Assembly (NCBI GenBank): GCA_019423725.1
Contig: JAHZAW010000009.1
Coordinates: 117,597-151,125, forward strand
Direction: 5' to 3'
DNA length: 33,529 nucleotides
From: Clostridiales bacterium
GTDB taxonomy: Bacteria; Bacillota; Clostridia; Lachnospirales; Anaerotignaceae
Shown: positions 9,121 to 17,545 of the stretch, piece by piece
Layout of the letters: the number at the start of each line of letters is the position of its first letter
How positions within the stretch are numbered: the stretch's first letter is position 1
Notes under the pieces: model-generated
What the model was told of the DNA's origin: nothing
Database searches by the model: none
What the model saw: the letters and a program-made list of their open reading frames with translations, nothing else
Made by a program: the position numbers and the translations under genes

Positions 9121-9142
9121 ACCTGTGCCTATTAGCACAGGT
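9121..9142 (-). terminator. Hairpin, likely terminator of the first sigma-factor gene group
   Basis: Perfect 8-bp stem ACCTGTGC / GCACAGGT with a 6-base loop. It is followed on the minus strand by a T-rich but not pure T tail, and lies 37 bases after the stop of the 58-residue small gene. Confidence 0.55.
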
Positions 9143-9179
9143 TCATGATCAGTATAAAAGTTATATAAATTTTACTTAT

Positions 9180-9356
9180 TTAATTTTTATTTACTGAAAT
9201 AGAATTATTTATCAGTTTTTCATATGGCTGGACAGTTAATATCTGATATGGGCTGGCTTTGTCTATAAGCTCATCATAGGAAATGCTTCTTCCATCATAG
9301 AGTTTTAACACAATAACAACAGCCAAAATTAACAACACTGCAGTTCTTTTCATCAT
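9180..9356 (-). CDS. Small secreted or membrane-anchored protein, 58 residues
   Basis: My own translation from ATG 9356 (or ATG 9353): basic start MMKR, a hydrophobic segment at about residues 5-16 (AVLLILAVVIVL), then a polar tail with SYDELIDKAS and QPYEKLINNS, stop TAA at 9180. TAGGGGACA precedes the start codons. It lies 87 bases after the lipoprotein gene on the same strand and before a hairpin, so it could be the last gene of that transcript. No family recognised. The coding call rests on the leader-like N-terminus, the ribosome-binding site and placement. Confidence 0.5.
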   Translation of the reverse strand: MMKRTAVLLILAVVIVLKLYDGRSISYDELIDKASPYQILTVQPYEKLINNSISVNKN

Positions 9357-9443
9357 TGTCCCCTACTTAGGCCTATGCAGTATAATCTGGCATATTATGC
9401 GTTTTTCAGCTGGTACAGCGTTATATAATATTTTTGATCAGCC

Positions 9444-10490
9444 TTACATCTTTATGGGAGCAAATCCGCCATTTTTTACTCTTAATTCCATAATTCCACT
9501 TGCTATATTTTCTTTTGTTTCTTCTGGAAGTTCGATATCAGTACTGGATAGTACTTTTAATAAACAGTAATATGACAGTACATCCATTCCATTGGAAAAA
9601 GTCTTATTTGTTTCCAGCTGGCTATACGTCAAAACATCTATATATCTATTTAATTTACTTTTTATTTCACTGTCATCAACTATGTTCCTGTAATTGAAAT
9701 CATACAAAATAGTGTACAGGTCAGATATGTTCATGTCTCTGTCTTTTTCCAGGTCATCAACATATTGTTTTTTAATGCTGTTTATCAACCCTGAATATCC
9801 AGAACAGTCATATCCTATGAGTTCCGCAATTTCCCTGAGTACCATTATATTTGCCTTTGATCTGTTTCCTATCTCATTAGAAAAATTGTCAAATCTTAAT
9901 TTTAGCCACTCATTTATTGAATTTATATTGGGTATATTTTCATCAAGAGATATGATAGCTTCAACTGCCATCTGTGTAGAAAATGGATTTTGTTCCGGGT
10001 GCCGTTCTCTGCTTAAACCAGCATTTACATCTTTTTCAGACAGGCCAAAGTCGCCCTCTTTATACTGAAGGCCGCATATATAATCATACAGTTCTTTCCT
10101 TATAACAGTATTGTATCCTGTCTCAGACATTATTTTTGTAAAGTAATATATATTCAACAAGTTATTATTCCTGTTTTTATCAAAAAAATAATGATCTTTA
10201 TTTTCTTCATAATACTTAAGACAGTCTATTACTTCATCATTAGTCAACGGACAGCCTAATAATTTAAATATCTCAATGCAGTAATAGGTAGTATAAATAT
10301 CAGCCATTTGTCCAGATTTTACATCTGAATCTCCGTAGTTATATTCTATTTCATAGTTTTTGTCATCATCAACTGTAACATCAGCTGATATGGAGGCCGC
10401 ATTCTTTCTGACATTATCATCGTCTGTACATCCAAACAACGATATGGCCAGGATTATGATAATAAACACTGCATATTTATTGCGTCTCAT
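9444..10490 (-). CDS. Lipoprotein with prenyltransferase/terpene-cyclase-like alpha-toroid repeats
   Basis: A 348-residue protein with a lipoprotein signal (hydrophobic residues 7-19, lipobox LFGC with Cys21), so it should be anchored outside the cell. The body is helical, with spaced repeats such as LNIYYFTKIMSETG, YICGLQYKEGDFGLS, QMAVEAIISLDE and, at the end, KNGGFAPI. The QxxxGDFG and NGGFA elements resemble the repeats of prenyltransferase, squalene-cyclase or complement-like alpha/alpha toroids. This is fold resemblance only; no catalytic DDTA or DxDD is seen. AAAGGAGATGGCAAA precedes the ATG. It follows the anti-sigma gene by 61 bases and is likely in the same transcript. Confidence 0.75.
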   Translation of the reverse strand: MRRNKYAVFIIIILAISLFGCTDDDNVRKNAASISADVTVDDDKNYEIEYNYGDSDVKSGQMADIYTTYYCIEIFKLLGCPLTNDEVIDCLKYYEENKDHYFFDKNRNNNLLNIYYFTKIMSETGYNTVIRKELYDYICGLQYKEGDFGLSEKDVNAGLSRERHPEQNPFSTQMAVEAIISLDENIPNINSINEWLKLRFDNFSNEIGNRSKANIMVLREIAELIGYDCSGYSGLINSIKKQYVDDLEKDRDMNISDLYTILYDFNYRNIVDDSEIKSKLNRYIDVLTYSQLETNKTFSNGMDVLSYYCLLKVLSSTDIELPEETKENIASGIMELRVKNGGFAPIKM

Positions 10491-10551
10491 TTTGCCATCT
10501 CCTTTTAATCGGATGCACTTAGGCAGCTCATTTTATAATTGCTGATCTGAT

Positions 10552-11253
10552 CTAAATTTCCATTATCTTAACATTTTTTATGATCTGAATGAGCTCATCT
10601 TTATCCAAATCTTTTGTAGATATTTTAATATATATGTCAGCTTCACTGGTCAAAATTGTTCTTACGCCATTTTTTTCAGAATAATATATAGTTCCGTCAT
10701 CATTGTCGATCTTATCGTAATCGTCTTCTGAAAACTCAATATTTTTATACAGCGTATAGTTTATTTTATTTTTATCTTTATCCTTAAAGATGATTTCTAT
10801 CTTTTCATCACTTTCTTCCATAGTTTCAGTCTCAAATCCATCAGGAAGATAGTGTGGTACAAAGATATATTCCCAGCTATCTGGAATACTATCTAAATCA
10901 TATTCAAAATACATATTTTTCTGTGTTATACTCATGCTGTTATTTCTCTGTATAATGAACGCCTTTTTCAAAAGCCCTCTCATATCTGCTAATGTGCTTA
11001 AACTTAATACAATAATAAGACAGGCACAGCAGGCCGCACCTATAAACCACTTTTTCCTCTTTCCTGTGTTATATATTTTCCTGCCTGCAAGGTCATTTAT
11101 AAATCTTTTATAATCATCTGAGTAATCCGGCAGCTCAATAGAGGCCTCTTCATTTTTAAAATTCCTGACCTCTTTTGACAGTACTTCCTCCAGAATACCT
11201 ATGATTTCATTTTCAAAATATTTATCATTGTTAATATCTTTCATATCCGCCAT
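10552..11253 (-). CDS. Anti-sigma factor with C-terminal DUF4367 domain
   Basis: A 233-residue single-pass membrane protein. The cytoplasmic N-terminus (1-67) should bind the sigma factor. A membrane segment lies at 69-87 (WFIGAACCACLIIVLSLS), and the outer part ends in a DUF4367 domain (about 125-233), with WEYIFVPHYLPDGFE and ADIYIKISTKDLDKDELIQIIKNVKI. The ATG overlaps the sigma gene by 23 bases, the usual translational coupling of a sigma/anti-sigma pair. No zinc-binding HxxxCxxC is visible. A second ATG (11244) is possible. Confidence 0.85.
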   Translation of the reverse strand: MADMKDINNDKYFENEIIGILEEVLSKEVRNFKNEEASIELPDYSDDYKRFINDLAGRKIYNTGKRKKWFIGAACCACLIIVLSLSTLADMRGLLKKAFIIQRNNSMSITQKNMYFEYDLDSIPDSWEYIFVPHYLPDGFETETMEESDEKIEIIFKDKDKNKINYTLYKNIEFSEDDYDKIDNDDGTIYYSEKNGVRTILTSEADIYIKISTKDLDKDELIQIIKNVKIMEI

Positions 11254-11779
11254 CTCTTTTTATGATTATATCTTTTAACATTGTTTTCGCCCTGGAAAGC
11301 CTCGTGCTCACATTCGTTTCTGATATATTGAGGATTTCCGCTATCTCCTTATTTGAGAAACTATATATATATTTAAGAATAAGTGGATTTTTATATGTAT
11401 CTGAAATATAACTGACTGCTGAGATAACTCCGTCAGATTCTATTTTTGAAACTACTATGTTTTCCAGATTCTCCATATTATCAGGCTCAACAGCCTCAAG
11501 ATTATCAACATTTATTACTTTTTTCTTCTTATTGTAAATATCAATTGCAGTATTTTTTGCAACAATACATACAAAGCCTATTTTCCTGTCGCAGCTTTGT
11601 TTTTTTATTTTATCAAAATTTTTCATTATCTTTAGCCATGTATCCTGAAGGGCATCCTCTGTGTCCTGCTTATTTTTCAAAATGGCGAATACCCTCTTAT
11701 ATATAACTGCGTTTGCCTTTTCATACAAAGAACAGAACTCATCCCTGTCTTCAACGCTTTCCTCAAAAATCACAAACAT
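11231..11779 (-). CDS. ECF-like RNA polymerase sigma factor
   Basis: Group 4 sigma-70 family protein. I start it at ATG 11779, which has AAGAAGG 9 bases upstream and gives 182 residues, normal for the family; an ATG at 11887 in frame has no ribosome-binding site. Region 2 shows the SLYEKANAVIYKRVFAIL helix and DTEDALQDTWLKIMKN. Region 4 shows YSFSNKEIAEILNISETNVSTRLSRAKTMLKD, a helix-turn-helix for the -35 element. Its end overlaps the anti-sigma gene by 23 bases. The signal it answers is unknown; the neighbours are all exported proteins, so it likely senses the cell surface. Confidence 0.9.
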   Translation of the reverse strand: MFVIFEESVEDRDEFCSLYEKANAVIYKRVFAILKNKQDTEDALQDTWLKIMKNFDKIKKQSCDRKIGFVCIVAKNTAIDIYNKKKKVINVDNLEAVEPDNMENLENIVVSKIESDGVISAVSYISDTYKNPLILKYIYSFSNKEIAEILNISETNVSTRLSRAKTMLKDIIIKRDGGYERY

Positions 11780-11896
11780 ATTCAATAACCTTCTTATGAC
11801 ATTTTCCTGCTGTACAGATAAAAAATATACTTCATAACCATTTTCATACAGCCAATGATTGACCGAAAAATAATGCCAGACCATCATTTATATAAT

Positions 11897-12355
11897 TTAC
11901 TGCTTATATGGTTCTATACTTTTTACGATTTTATCAATTTCTTCTTTTTCTATCTCTCCAGAAATACTAAACATACAGTCATTTTCAAAAAAAGTAAAAA
12001 TCTTGTCATTACCGTATCCTGATAAATATCCATCTTTGCTGCCTATATTTGCTTCACTTGTCTGATAATCATCTGTATCTACATCAATTGAAACATTGTC
12101 ATTTGATATCTGTATAAAAACTATGTGTTTTGAGCCGTTAACAAATTCTGATGTAATTAATCCATCATAAATATCAACCTTATCCACTGTATAGCCATCA
12201 GGCATATATTGCGGCAGATATATTATCTGACCATTTGTTTCAAGCTCAGGATATTTTATATTGTTTCCGCTAAATTTTCCGATTCCACAGAATACTGCTG
12301 CAAAAGCTATAAATAGCATAATTATAAAAAATACAGCTTTTTTATTTTTAGTCAT
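11897..12355 (-). CDS. Membrane-anchored stand-alone DUF4367 domain protein
   Basis: A 152-residue protein starting at ATG 12355, which has GGGGAGAAGAAT before it (an in-frame start at 12385 lacks one). A signal-anchor (residues 7-24) is followed by the same kind of domain as the outer part of the anti-sigma factor next door: IIYLPQYMPDGYTVDKV, an IFTFFENDCMFSISG strand, and EEIDKIVKSIEPY. It has no cytoplasmic sigma-binding part. It could compete with or modulate the anti-sigma sensor domain. That is inference from the shared domain and gene order. Confidence 0.78.
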   Translation of the reverse strand: MTKNKKAVFFIIMLFIAFAAVFCGIGKFSGNNIKYPELETNGQIIYLPQYMPDGYTVDKVDIYDGLITSEFVNGSKHIVFIQISNDNVSIDVDTDDYQTSEANIGSKDGYLSGYGNDKIFTFFENDCMFSISGEIEKEEIDKIVKSIEPYKQ

Positions 12356-12461
12356 ATTCTTCTCCCCATATAAAACCAGCTTCATCTACTGCAGTTTTAT
12401 TATCTTACATATTATAGTAAAAGTATATATTATTTTACATTTTATATTTTATAAAAACAGT

Positions 12462-13424
12462 CTAATATATGAAATTTATATTAGGGAAACCATTATCTAT
12501 AATAAGCATCGGTCTTCCAGACATTACACCATAGACCTCACCGGTATATTTATTAAAGAAAATCGGAAAAAAGTGAAAACCTTCCAGTCTGTATATATAA
12601 AACCGTCCCATATCATATCCTATATATGATACTAACTGAGGATCATAATCATCTTTGACGCCGTCAGCTCCAAATGTAAATCCCCTCTCATCTATAAGTC
12701 TTACAACCTGTTCATGTTTCTTTATGGACTCTTCCTTTACTATTTTCAGGCCTTCTTCTACAGTGTATACTTTTTCATATTTTCTGCCTGTTTCTATTAC
12801 GATCATATGAATTTTCGCATATGTATCATCAATTTCACAAATAGTCTTTTCAAAATCTTCTATATACTGTACAGTGCATCCAAAGGTCTCAGCCATAAAC
12901 CTTAATGGTACATAAATGCCATTACATGATTCAATATCATACGGCATAATTATCTCACTGCCATTAAGCAGCACTCTGTTGTCTTTCAAATTCGGTATTT
13001 CCAACACCGTATCGTTCTTGGTAAGAGTGATACCGTTTTCAGGTAATTTACCATTTTTGATTTCTTCTGTAGATTCAACTCCCATAAGATACAAAAATTT
13101 ATTTATTTCAATATAAACTGTACCATCCTTATCTATAAGTGTTTCCGGTTCCATAACAAAGCCTCCATCAACCATAAGAAGTCTTATGCCGCTTGTTACA
13201 TCTTTTTCATAATATTCTTCATATTTTCCTGTAAAATAATTGTTATGGTCTACGGTATAAAGGTTCAAAAATTCTGTACTGCATACACTTATATCAGCAT
13301 CATCAGGATGCCAGGAGTATTTTTCCTCCGCCATTATCTTCATCTGCGGTATGGATGAAAAAACAGTTATTATGGTTATTACAGCAAATTTTCTTACAAA
13401 TCTCATATTATCTGCCCTTATCAT
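12462..13424 (-). CDS. Secreted copper-amine-oxidase N-terminal-domain-like protein
   Basis: A 320-residue protein. I start it at ATG 13424, preceded by GGAGGTGAAAGT; the frame extends further upstream without a good site. A signal peptide is seen at about residues 7-32 with a likely cut after IMA. Residues ~60-190 contain the two-part copper amine oxidase N1-like fold, including VYIEINKFLYLMGV and YVPLRFMAETFGCTVQYIE, commonly used as a wall- or protein-binding module in Clostridia and not an oxidase. The C-terminal 120 residues (VYTVEEGLKIVKEES, DMGRFYIYRLEGFHFFPI) are unassigned, and resemble PepSY-like or YcdB-like folds only loosely. First gene of the sigma group. Confidence 0.8.
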   Translation of the reverse strand: MIRADNMRFVRKFAVITIITVFSSIPQMKIMAEEKYSWHPDDADISVCSTEFLNLYTVDHNNYFTGKYEEYYEKDVTSGIRLLMVDGGFVMEPETLIDKDGTVYIEINKFLYLMGVESTEEIKNGKLPENGITLTKNDTVLEIPNLKDNRVLLNGSEIIMPYDIESCNGIYVPLRFMAETFGCTVQYIEDFEKTICEIDDTYAKIHMIVIETGRKYEKVYTVEEGLKIVKEESIKKHEQVVRLIDERGFTFGADGVKDDYDPQLVSYIGYDMGRFYIYRLEGFHFFPIFFNKYTGEVYGVMSGRPMLIIDNGFPNINFIY

Positions 13425-13737
13425 ACTTTCACCTCCTATATGATTAACTATTGATACCAGTTTTTTGTCACAGGTATTATAAAAGTTCATATCGATTTTT
13501 AGCATCGTCACTTAGTGGATCCAAAAACACCGGTAATAACAAAAAAGCAGAGGGATAAAAATCCCCCTGCCATAATCATAACAGTACGCCAGATATACCG
13601 GCTGGTTAATAAAGCAGAATATTCTTTCATTTCTATCCTTAATTTCTTCCATACCGCCATAGCGCTCAATAATAATATTAAACATATGTTAAACGGTGCC
13701 CTGATACATTATCGGAGCATCGTTTTATATATTTCTG
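13425..13737. other. Intergenic region, no gene
   Basis: Apart from the terminator hairpin at 13541-13570 and the upstream region of the copper-amine-oxidase-like gene (including a TATAAT-like word near 13477 without a convincing -35), I see nothing functional here. The 91-residue plus-strand frame has no ribosome-binding site and reads back across the hairpin. Confidence 0.5.
13541..13570 (-). terminator. Rho-independent terminator after the VanZ gene
   Basis: Minus strand GCAGGGGGAT, loop TTTT, ATCCCTCTGC, then TTTTTT. It lies about 170 bases after the VanZ gene stop. Confidence 0.7.
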
Positions 13738-15165
13738 TTATTTTAATGCAGGAACATAATCTGTCATATTTGTACCATCTGAAAGCATAAGTTCAAAACG
13801 ATATACCGGCTGGTAAAAGCCTTTTGTATCCACTATCCAATCTATTGAAGAGGCAGTGACCTCTATATTATTTAATTTAGAATACTGCAGTATCCTTCCA
13901 TTGAAACTGGTTCCATCACACAGTCTGTTCACTGCTTCTTCCTGACTAATGATCATTTCTTCTTTTACAGGCTTTAGGGAAACCATATTATTCTCCATAT
14001 ATTTTAGGAGAGTTTTTCCATTTTTCTCAAAGAAAGTACAAAGGATAGTTCCATAAAATATCTGTTCTTCCTGTTCGTCCAGCTTATCCGAAGAAAAACT
14101 TACATCAAAACATCCTTCATCATCCGCACTTACTATCTTGAATGAAGCATTATCAGGCACAGTTATGCCCCAATCAGATAAATACTGTGCCAATTCATCA
14201 GCTGTAATTTGCCCTGGTGGAGTGTTAAATAAAAATGCCCTTCCTCTCCAGTTTTTATATTCCCAGGTTCCATCATTCAGATTCAGATTCAAAAAATCTC
14301 CTGTCGAATGATCTGCGAATATTATCAAATCGTCATAATAGTAAGTATCGGGAAATTCGATTCCTGTATTTTGAGAAAATTCGTTTATAAAACTTTCCGC
14401 TTTCTCCTTATCCAACCGCCCGGCTTCATAAACAAATTCACTGTTTTCTGCATCTGAAAGCGGGAAGTCTATGGTCCATTGAATGTCCTTTAAGTCTGCT
14501 CTTACAGTTGCAGCATCAGACAGATTACCATATGGCTTAATGTAATATGCTCCAAAAATAACTGCCATTGCCGCTAAAAAAATAACGGGTATCATAATGG
14601 ATTTGGCAAATTGTTTTTTCCAGTCTGCTTTATGCTCCGCCAATGCCATGACAGAAGTTATAATTCCCCATCCAAGCATCGTTCCTAATATATTTGCAAA
14701 AAGATCATCTATATCACTGATACCCTTTATGAAAATAAACTGCGCAAGTTCTATGGCAAAGGATAATAAAGTTCCTGTAAAAAGCATAGGCAAAGATCTT
14801 CGGAATCTCTTTGAAAAAAGCGGCAGCAAAATACCTAAAGGAATGAATAGCGCAATATTCAAAAAGATATTCAGCCATCCCTGCAGAGAAAATCCATTCC
14901 ATGCTTCTTTCCAGGCAAGAAAAAGGTGAAAATTCAAAGCTCTAGCACCGGTATCTGTTCTCAACAGGGTGGCAAATACCGTTAATACTCCCCAAACCAC
15001 AATCATAACTAACAGAAGTGCTTTTTTAATTGGAAATGGTTTTCCTTTTCTTCTATTTGTTATATATAACGCAGCTAAAATAATGGCACAAAAGCCGGCA
15101 GCCGGCACAGCCAAAAACATCCCCTCACGGAACAGCCATAAAATGTAGCTTATGAAATCATGCAT
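13738..15165 (-). CDS. VanZ-family membrane protein with extracellular C-terminal domain
   Basis: About 475 residues from ATG 15165. The AAGGAG is 9 bases from this ATG but touches the ATG at 15174, so the inner start is preferred. Membrane segments lie at about 17-35, 45-65, 95-115, 125-150 and 180-205. The VanZ motif (WLNIFLNIALFIPLGILLP, FAIELAQFIF, DIDDLFANILGTMLGW) is clear; VanZ proteins are linked to glycopeptide tolerance and cell-surface change, with no known enzyme activity. The C-terminal ~270 residues are soluble and probably outside, ending in a YycI/PepSY-like stretch (SQEEAVNRLCDG, IDWIVDTKGFYQPVYRFEL). Residues TGARALN near 72 fit the family. Co-transcribed with the small gene before it. 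Confidence 0.87.
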   Translation of the reverse strand: MHDFISYILWLFREGMFLAVPAAGFCAIILAALYITNRRKGKPFPIKKALLLVMIVVWGVLTVFATLLRTDTGARALNFHLFLAWKEAWNGFSLQGWLNIFLNIALFIPLGILLPLFSKRFRRSLPMLFTGTLLSFAIELAQFIFIKGISDIDDLFANILGTMLGWGIITSVMALAEHKADWKKQFAKSIMIPVIFLAAMAVIFGAYYIKPYGNLSDAATVRADLKDIQWTIDFPLSDAENSEFVYEAGRLDKEKAESFINEFSQNTGIEFPDTYYYDDLIIFADHSTGDFLNLNLNDGTWEYKNWRGRAFLFNTPPGQITADELAQYLSDWGITVPDNASFKIVSADDEGCFDVSFSSDKLDEQEEQIFYGTILCTFFEKNGKTLLKYMENNMVSLKPVKEEMIISQEEAVNRLCDGTSFNGRILQYSKLNNIEVTASSIDWIVDTKGFYQPVYRFELMLSDGTNMTDYVPALK

Positions 15166-15178
15166 ATCGATCATCTCC

Positions 15179-15511
15179 TTATCTCATATGCTTATAGAAA
15201 TTATGATCTGGTATTTTACATCCAATTTCAAAAACCAGGTCTCTTTCCATAGATTTCTCTGAAATTTGTCTGTAGCCGCTTGGCTGTGGATCTGTATCAG
15301 GTACATTTCTTCCAAAGCCTATCACACACCATAATAAAAACATAAATATAAGAAAACAGATACACATAACAATACCTGCTGTTATTTTAAGCCAGTCAGC
15401 TTTTCTTTTTCTTCTTAAAAAAACAATGATGCCACAAGCAATAAAAAGAACAGCCATGTTTACTATGCATACAGTACAAAACATTGTATCAAAAATAACA
15501 TTTTGTGTCAT
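15179..15511 (-). CDS. Small two-segment membrane protein
   Basis: A 110-residue protein with hydrophobic segments at about 12-31 and 41-66, separated by a basic loop (RRKRKADW), and a polar C-terminus. GGGAGTGG precedes the ATG. Its stop lies 13 bases before the VanZ start and its last codons hold the VanZ ribosome-binding region, so the two are an operon. No family recognised. Confidence 0.7.
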   Translation of the reverse strand: MTQNVIFDTMFCTVCIVNMAVLFIACGIIVFLRRKRKADWLKITAGIVMCICFLIFMFLLWCVIGFGRNVPDTDPQPSGYRQISEKSMERDLVFEIGCKIPDHNFYKHMR

Positions 15512-15542
15512 ATATATCCACTCCCAGTTAAGCCAACATTAA

Positions 15543-15592
15543 AAAAATACATTCTCTGTTTTCTATCTATAACGAACAAAGAATGTATTTTT
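15543..15592 (-). terminator. Hairpin between the second sigma group and the VanZ operon
   Basis: Arms read AAAAATACATTCT and AGAATGTATTTTT around a ~24-base loop, with T residues following on the minus strand. It lies in the 235-base gap between the 76-residue gene and the next operon. Confidence 0.6.
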
Positions 15593-15746
15593 GGACATTG
15601 TATTTTTATTTTCATACACAGACTGAATTGAAATTAAAGACACATTTTAATACAAATAATGATAAGGTGTACATAAGCAAAAACCTGTTTGTTATGCCGG
15701 CTCTCTGATCTTTTGGGGTCTGCACGGCTGTCTTTTTCTAAAAGCT

Positions 15747-15977
15747 TCAGTGTATCTGCAAAAGTATTTTAAAAACGAAAGGAATGAATATAACTAATAT
15801 AATTCCAATGCAAAATACAAGCAAAACCTTTTTGACTAGATCATTTCCAGGCGCAGCCATATCTATCCTATCAGAAAAGACCGCAATTATGGCTGAGATT
15901 ATCAGTAAAATCCATGGTAATATATTTACACACCGCCTTTTATTTTTCATTGGGCATAATAAATCGTTTCTAATCAA
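15747..15977 (-). CDS. Small two-segment membrane protein following the anti-sigma gene
   Basis: The frame encodes 76 residues from TTG 15977, or 67 from the internal ATG (MKNKRRC) at 15950. Two hydrophobic segments (about 18-36 and 50-71 of the longer form) flank a short loop with DRIDMAAPGND. No good ribosome-binding site is seen for either start. It follows the anti-sigma gene by 50 bases on the same strand. I rate it as probably real by hydropathy and position. Confidence 0.45.
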   Translation of the reverse strand: MIRNDLLCPMKNKRRCVNILPWILLIISAIIAVFSDRIDMAAPGNDLVKKVLLVFCIGIILVIFIPFVFKILLQIH

Positions 15978-16027
15978 TGGACAAAAAGAACCGGTTAAAA
16001 GTTTCCAATATCCATTGCAGTAAAGTT

Positions 16028-16690
16028 TTATTCTAGCTCCACACTTTCAGCTATTTTTACAAGTTCTTCTTCGGGCAGTGCAGCAGATATGTTAAATATA
16101 GTTTCTCTGTCTTCAGAATACCATACAAGTACACTATTTTCCCCTTCGGCTTCTGCCTCATAATAATCCGCTGGCTGATCTCCGACCAGTACTTCCTTAA
16201 AATTTTGAGAAGTAACAAATACACTTATGGCATCCGCTCCGCTTGATGATATGAAAGAAAGCTGGCTGCCTTCCCCATTCTCATAAATGAAAATATTCAT
16301 CCCGCTAGTTCTTTCCTGCTCTTTTTCATAAAATCCTTCTGGCATATATGTGATGACATAGTCTTTTTGTTCCGAAGAGCCATCTCCTGTATACCGATAC
16401 TCCATAAAACCGCAATACTGTCCTTTAATCCAGCTGATCAGTGACGCTCCTGCCTCAGTATTGAACATCAAAAATGAACTTGCCGCCACAATTAATACAG
16501 CTGTCCAGCAGGCTGCCTGATGAAAAATATGTTTTCTCTTTTTATATTTAATTTTTTTCATAAGCATTTCCATTTTATCGTCAAATTCTTTGGAAAATTC
16601 ATGGCTTATATCCGTCTGTGCAGGCAGAGAATCTATGATAGCATCTCCTGCTTCTTTTGCCGCACCTTTCAGCATTTCTTCTGTTATCAT
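16028..16690 (-). CDS. Anti-sigma factor with C-terminal DUF4367 domain (second module)
   Basis: A 220-residue single-pass protein: cytoplasmic N-terminus (1-56), membrane segment at about 58-76 (HQAACWTAVLIVAASSFLMF), then an outer region ending in DUF4367 (VITYMPEGFYEKE, ADAISVFVTSQNF, PADYYEAEAEGENSVLVWY, EEELVKIAESVEL). The ATG overlaps the sigma gene stop as ATGA, so translation is coupled. It parallels the pair at 10552-11779, but sequence identity outside the DUF4367 pattern is low, so this is a separate system and not a recent copy. Confidence 0.88.
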   Translation of the reverse strand: MITEEMLKGAAKEAGDAIIDSLPAQTDISHEFSKEFDDKMEMLMKKIKYKKRKHIFHQAACWTAVLIVAASSFLMFNTEAGASLISWIKGQYCGFMEYRYTGDGSSEQKDYVITYMPEGFYEKEQERTSGMNIFIYENGEGSQLSFISSSGADAISVFVTSQNFKEVLVGDQPADYYEAEAEGENSVLVWYSEDRETIFNISAALPEEELVKIAESVELE

Positions 16691-17202
16691 AAAATACCCT
16701 CCTTTTCACATAATTTTTTTAATTTGTTCTTAGCTCTCTGGTCTAATTTTGATGCCGCTGAAATTGAAATATCAAATATGGCGGCAAGCTCTCGTACACT
16801 ATAGCCATGATAGTACCTAAGAATTATCGTTTCCCGGTATCTGGCTGGAAGATTCAAAATACACTTTGCCAGCAGATTATCGCCTTCATAGATAATTTCA
16901 ATGCCTTTGACCTCATCTAAATATTCCGCCTCTTTATATCTGCTTTTTTTACGGTAAATATCTATGGCTTTGTTTTCAGCTATTGTAACGATATAGCTGC
17001 GTGTTTTTGGACATTCCAAGTCCATGATCTTTTCAATATTTTCTGCTATCTTAATAAATGCCATATGTACAGCGTCTTCCGCGTCCTGGTCATTATTAAG
17101 TATTTTATTGGCAGCGTAAAACATCAATGCCCTATATTTGATATATATCTCCTCAAATTTTGATTTGTCATTTTCACTCTCTATCATTTGCAGATATATC
17201 AT
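16687..17202 (-). CDS. ECF-like RNA polymerase sigma factor (second module)
   Basis: A 171-residue group 4 sigma factor. Region 2: FEEIYIKYRALMFYAANKIL and DAEDAVHMAFIKIAENIEKI. Region 4: LPARYRETIILRYYHGYS, VRELAAIFDISISAASKLDQRAKNKLKK. CTGGAGG precedes the ATG by 9 bases. Ends in an ATGA overlap with its anti-sigma gene. Its targets cannot be read from the sequence. Confidence 0.9.
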   Translation of the reverse strand: MIYLQMIESENDKSKFEEIYIKYRALMFYAANKILNNDQDAEDAVHMAFIKIAENIEKIMDLECPKTRSYIVTIAENKAIDIYRKKSRYKEAEYLDEVKGIEIIYEGDNLLAKCILNLPARYRETIILRYYHGYSVRELAAIFDISISAASKLDQRAKNKLKKLCEKEGIL

Positions 17203-17545
17203 TACAAAATTCCTCCAGTAAATATGAATATCTGTTTTTCTCCAAGCCTTAAATTAAATGTTTTGATTTATAACGTCAGATCTATTTTTTATTTAAAATA
17301 TCCCTATATATTTATAACGATACTTGCCCTATTTTTTGGACACTTATTAATTAATAAAATAAGTGTTAATAAAGCAGTCATTTTTATCGTTTTTCATAAA
17401 CAAAAAAGCCAGCATCTGCTGGCTTTTTATAGTCTTGTTATAGTCTAGTCATACTTTTACATCGACCAAAATATACATTTATTTACTAAAAATGTTTTAA
17501 TTATAACAAATAATAATTTTTTCAGAAAATACACTGAACAAAGGC
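17203..17545. other. Intergenic region with inverted repeats
   Basis: Holds the bidirectional terminator at 17402-17428 and a second palindrome at 17339-17366 (ACACTTATT / AATAAGTGT around an AT core) upstream of the second sigma gene, which could be an operator or a weak terminator. The plus-strand frame here spans both hairpins and is not believable as a gene. Confidence 0.5.
17402..17428. terminator. Bidirectional rho-independent terminator after the membrane GGDEF gene
   Basis: AAAAAAGCCAGCA TC TGCTGGCTTTTT: a perfect GC-containing stem with A run before and T run after, so it works in both directions. Confidence 0.85.
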
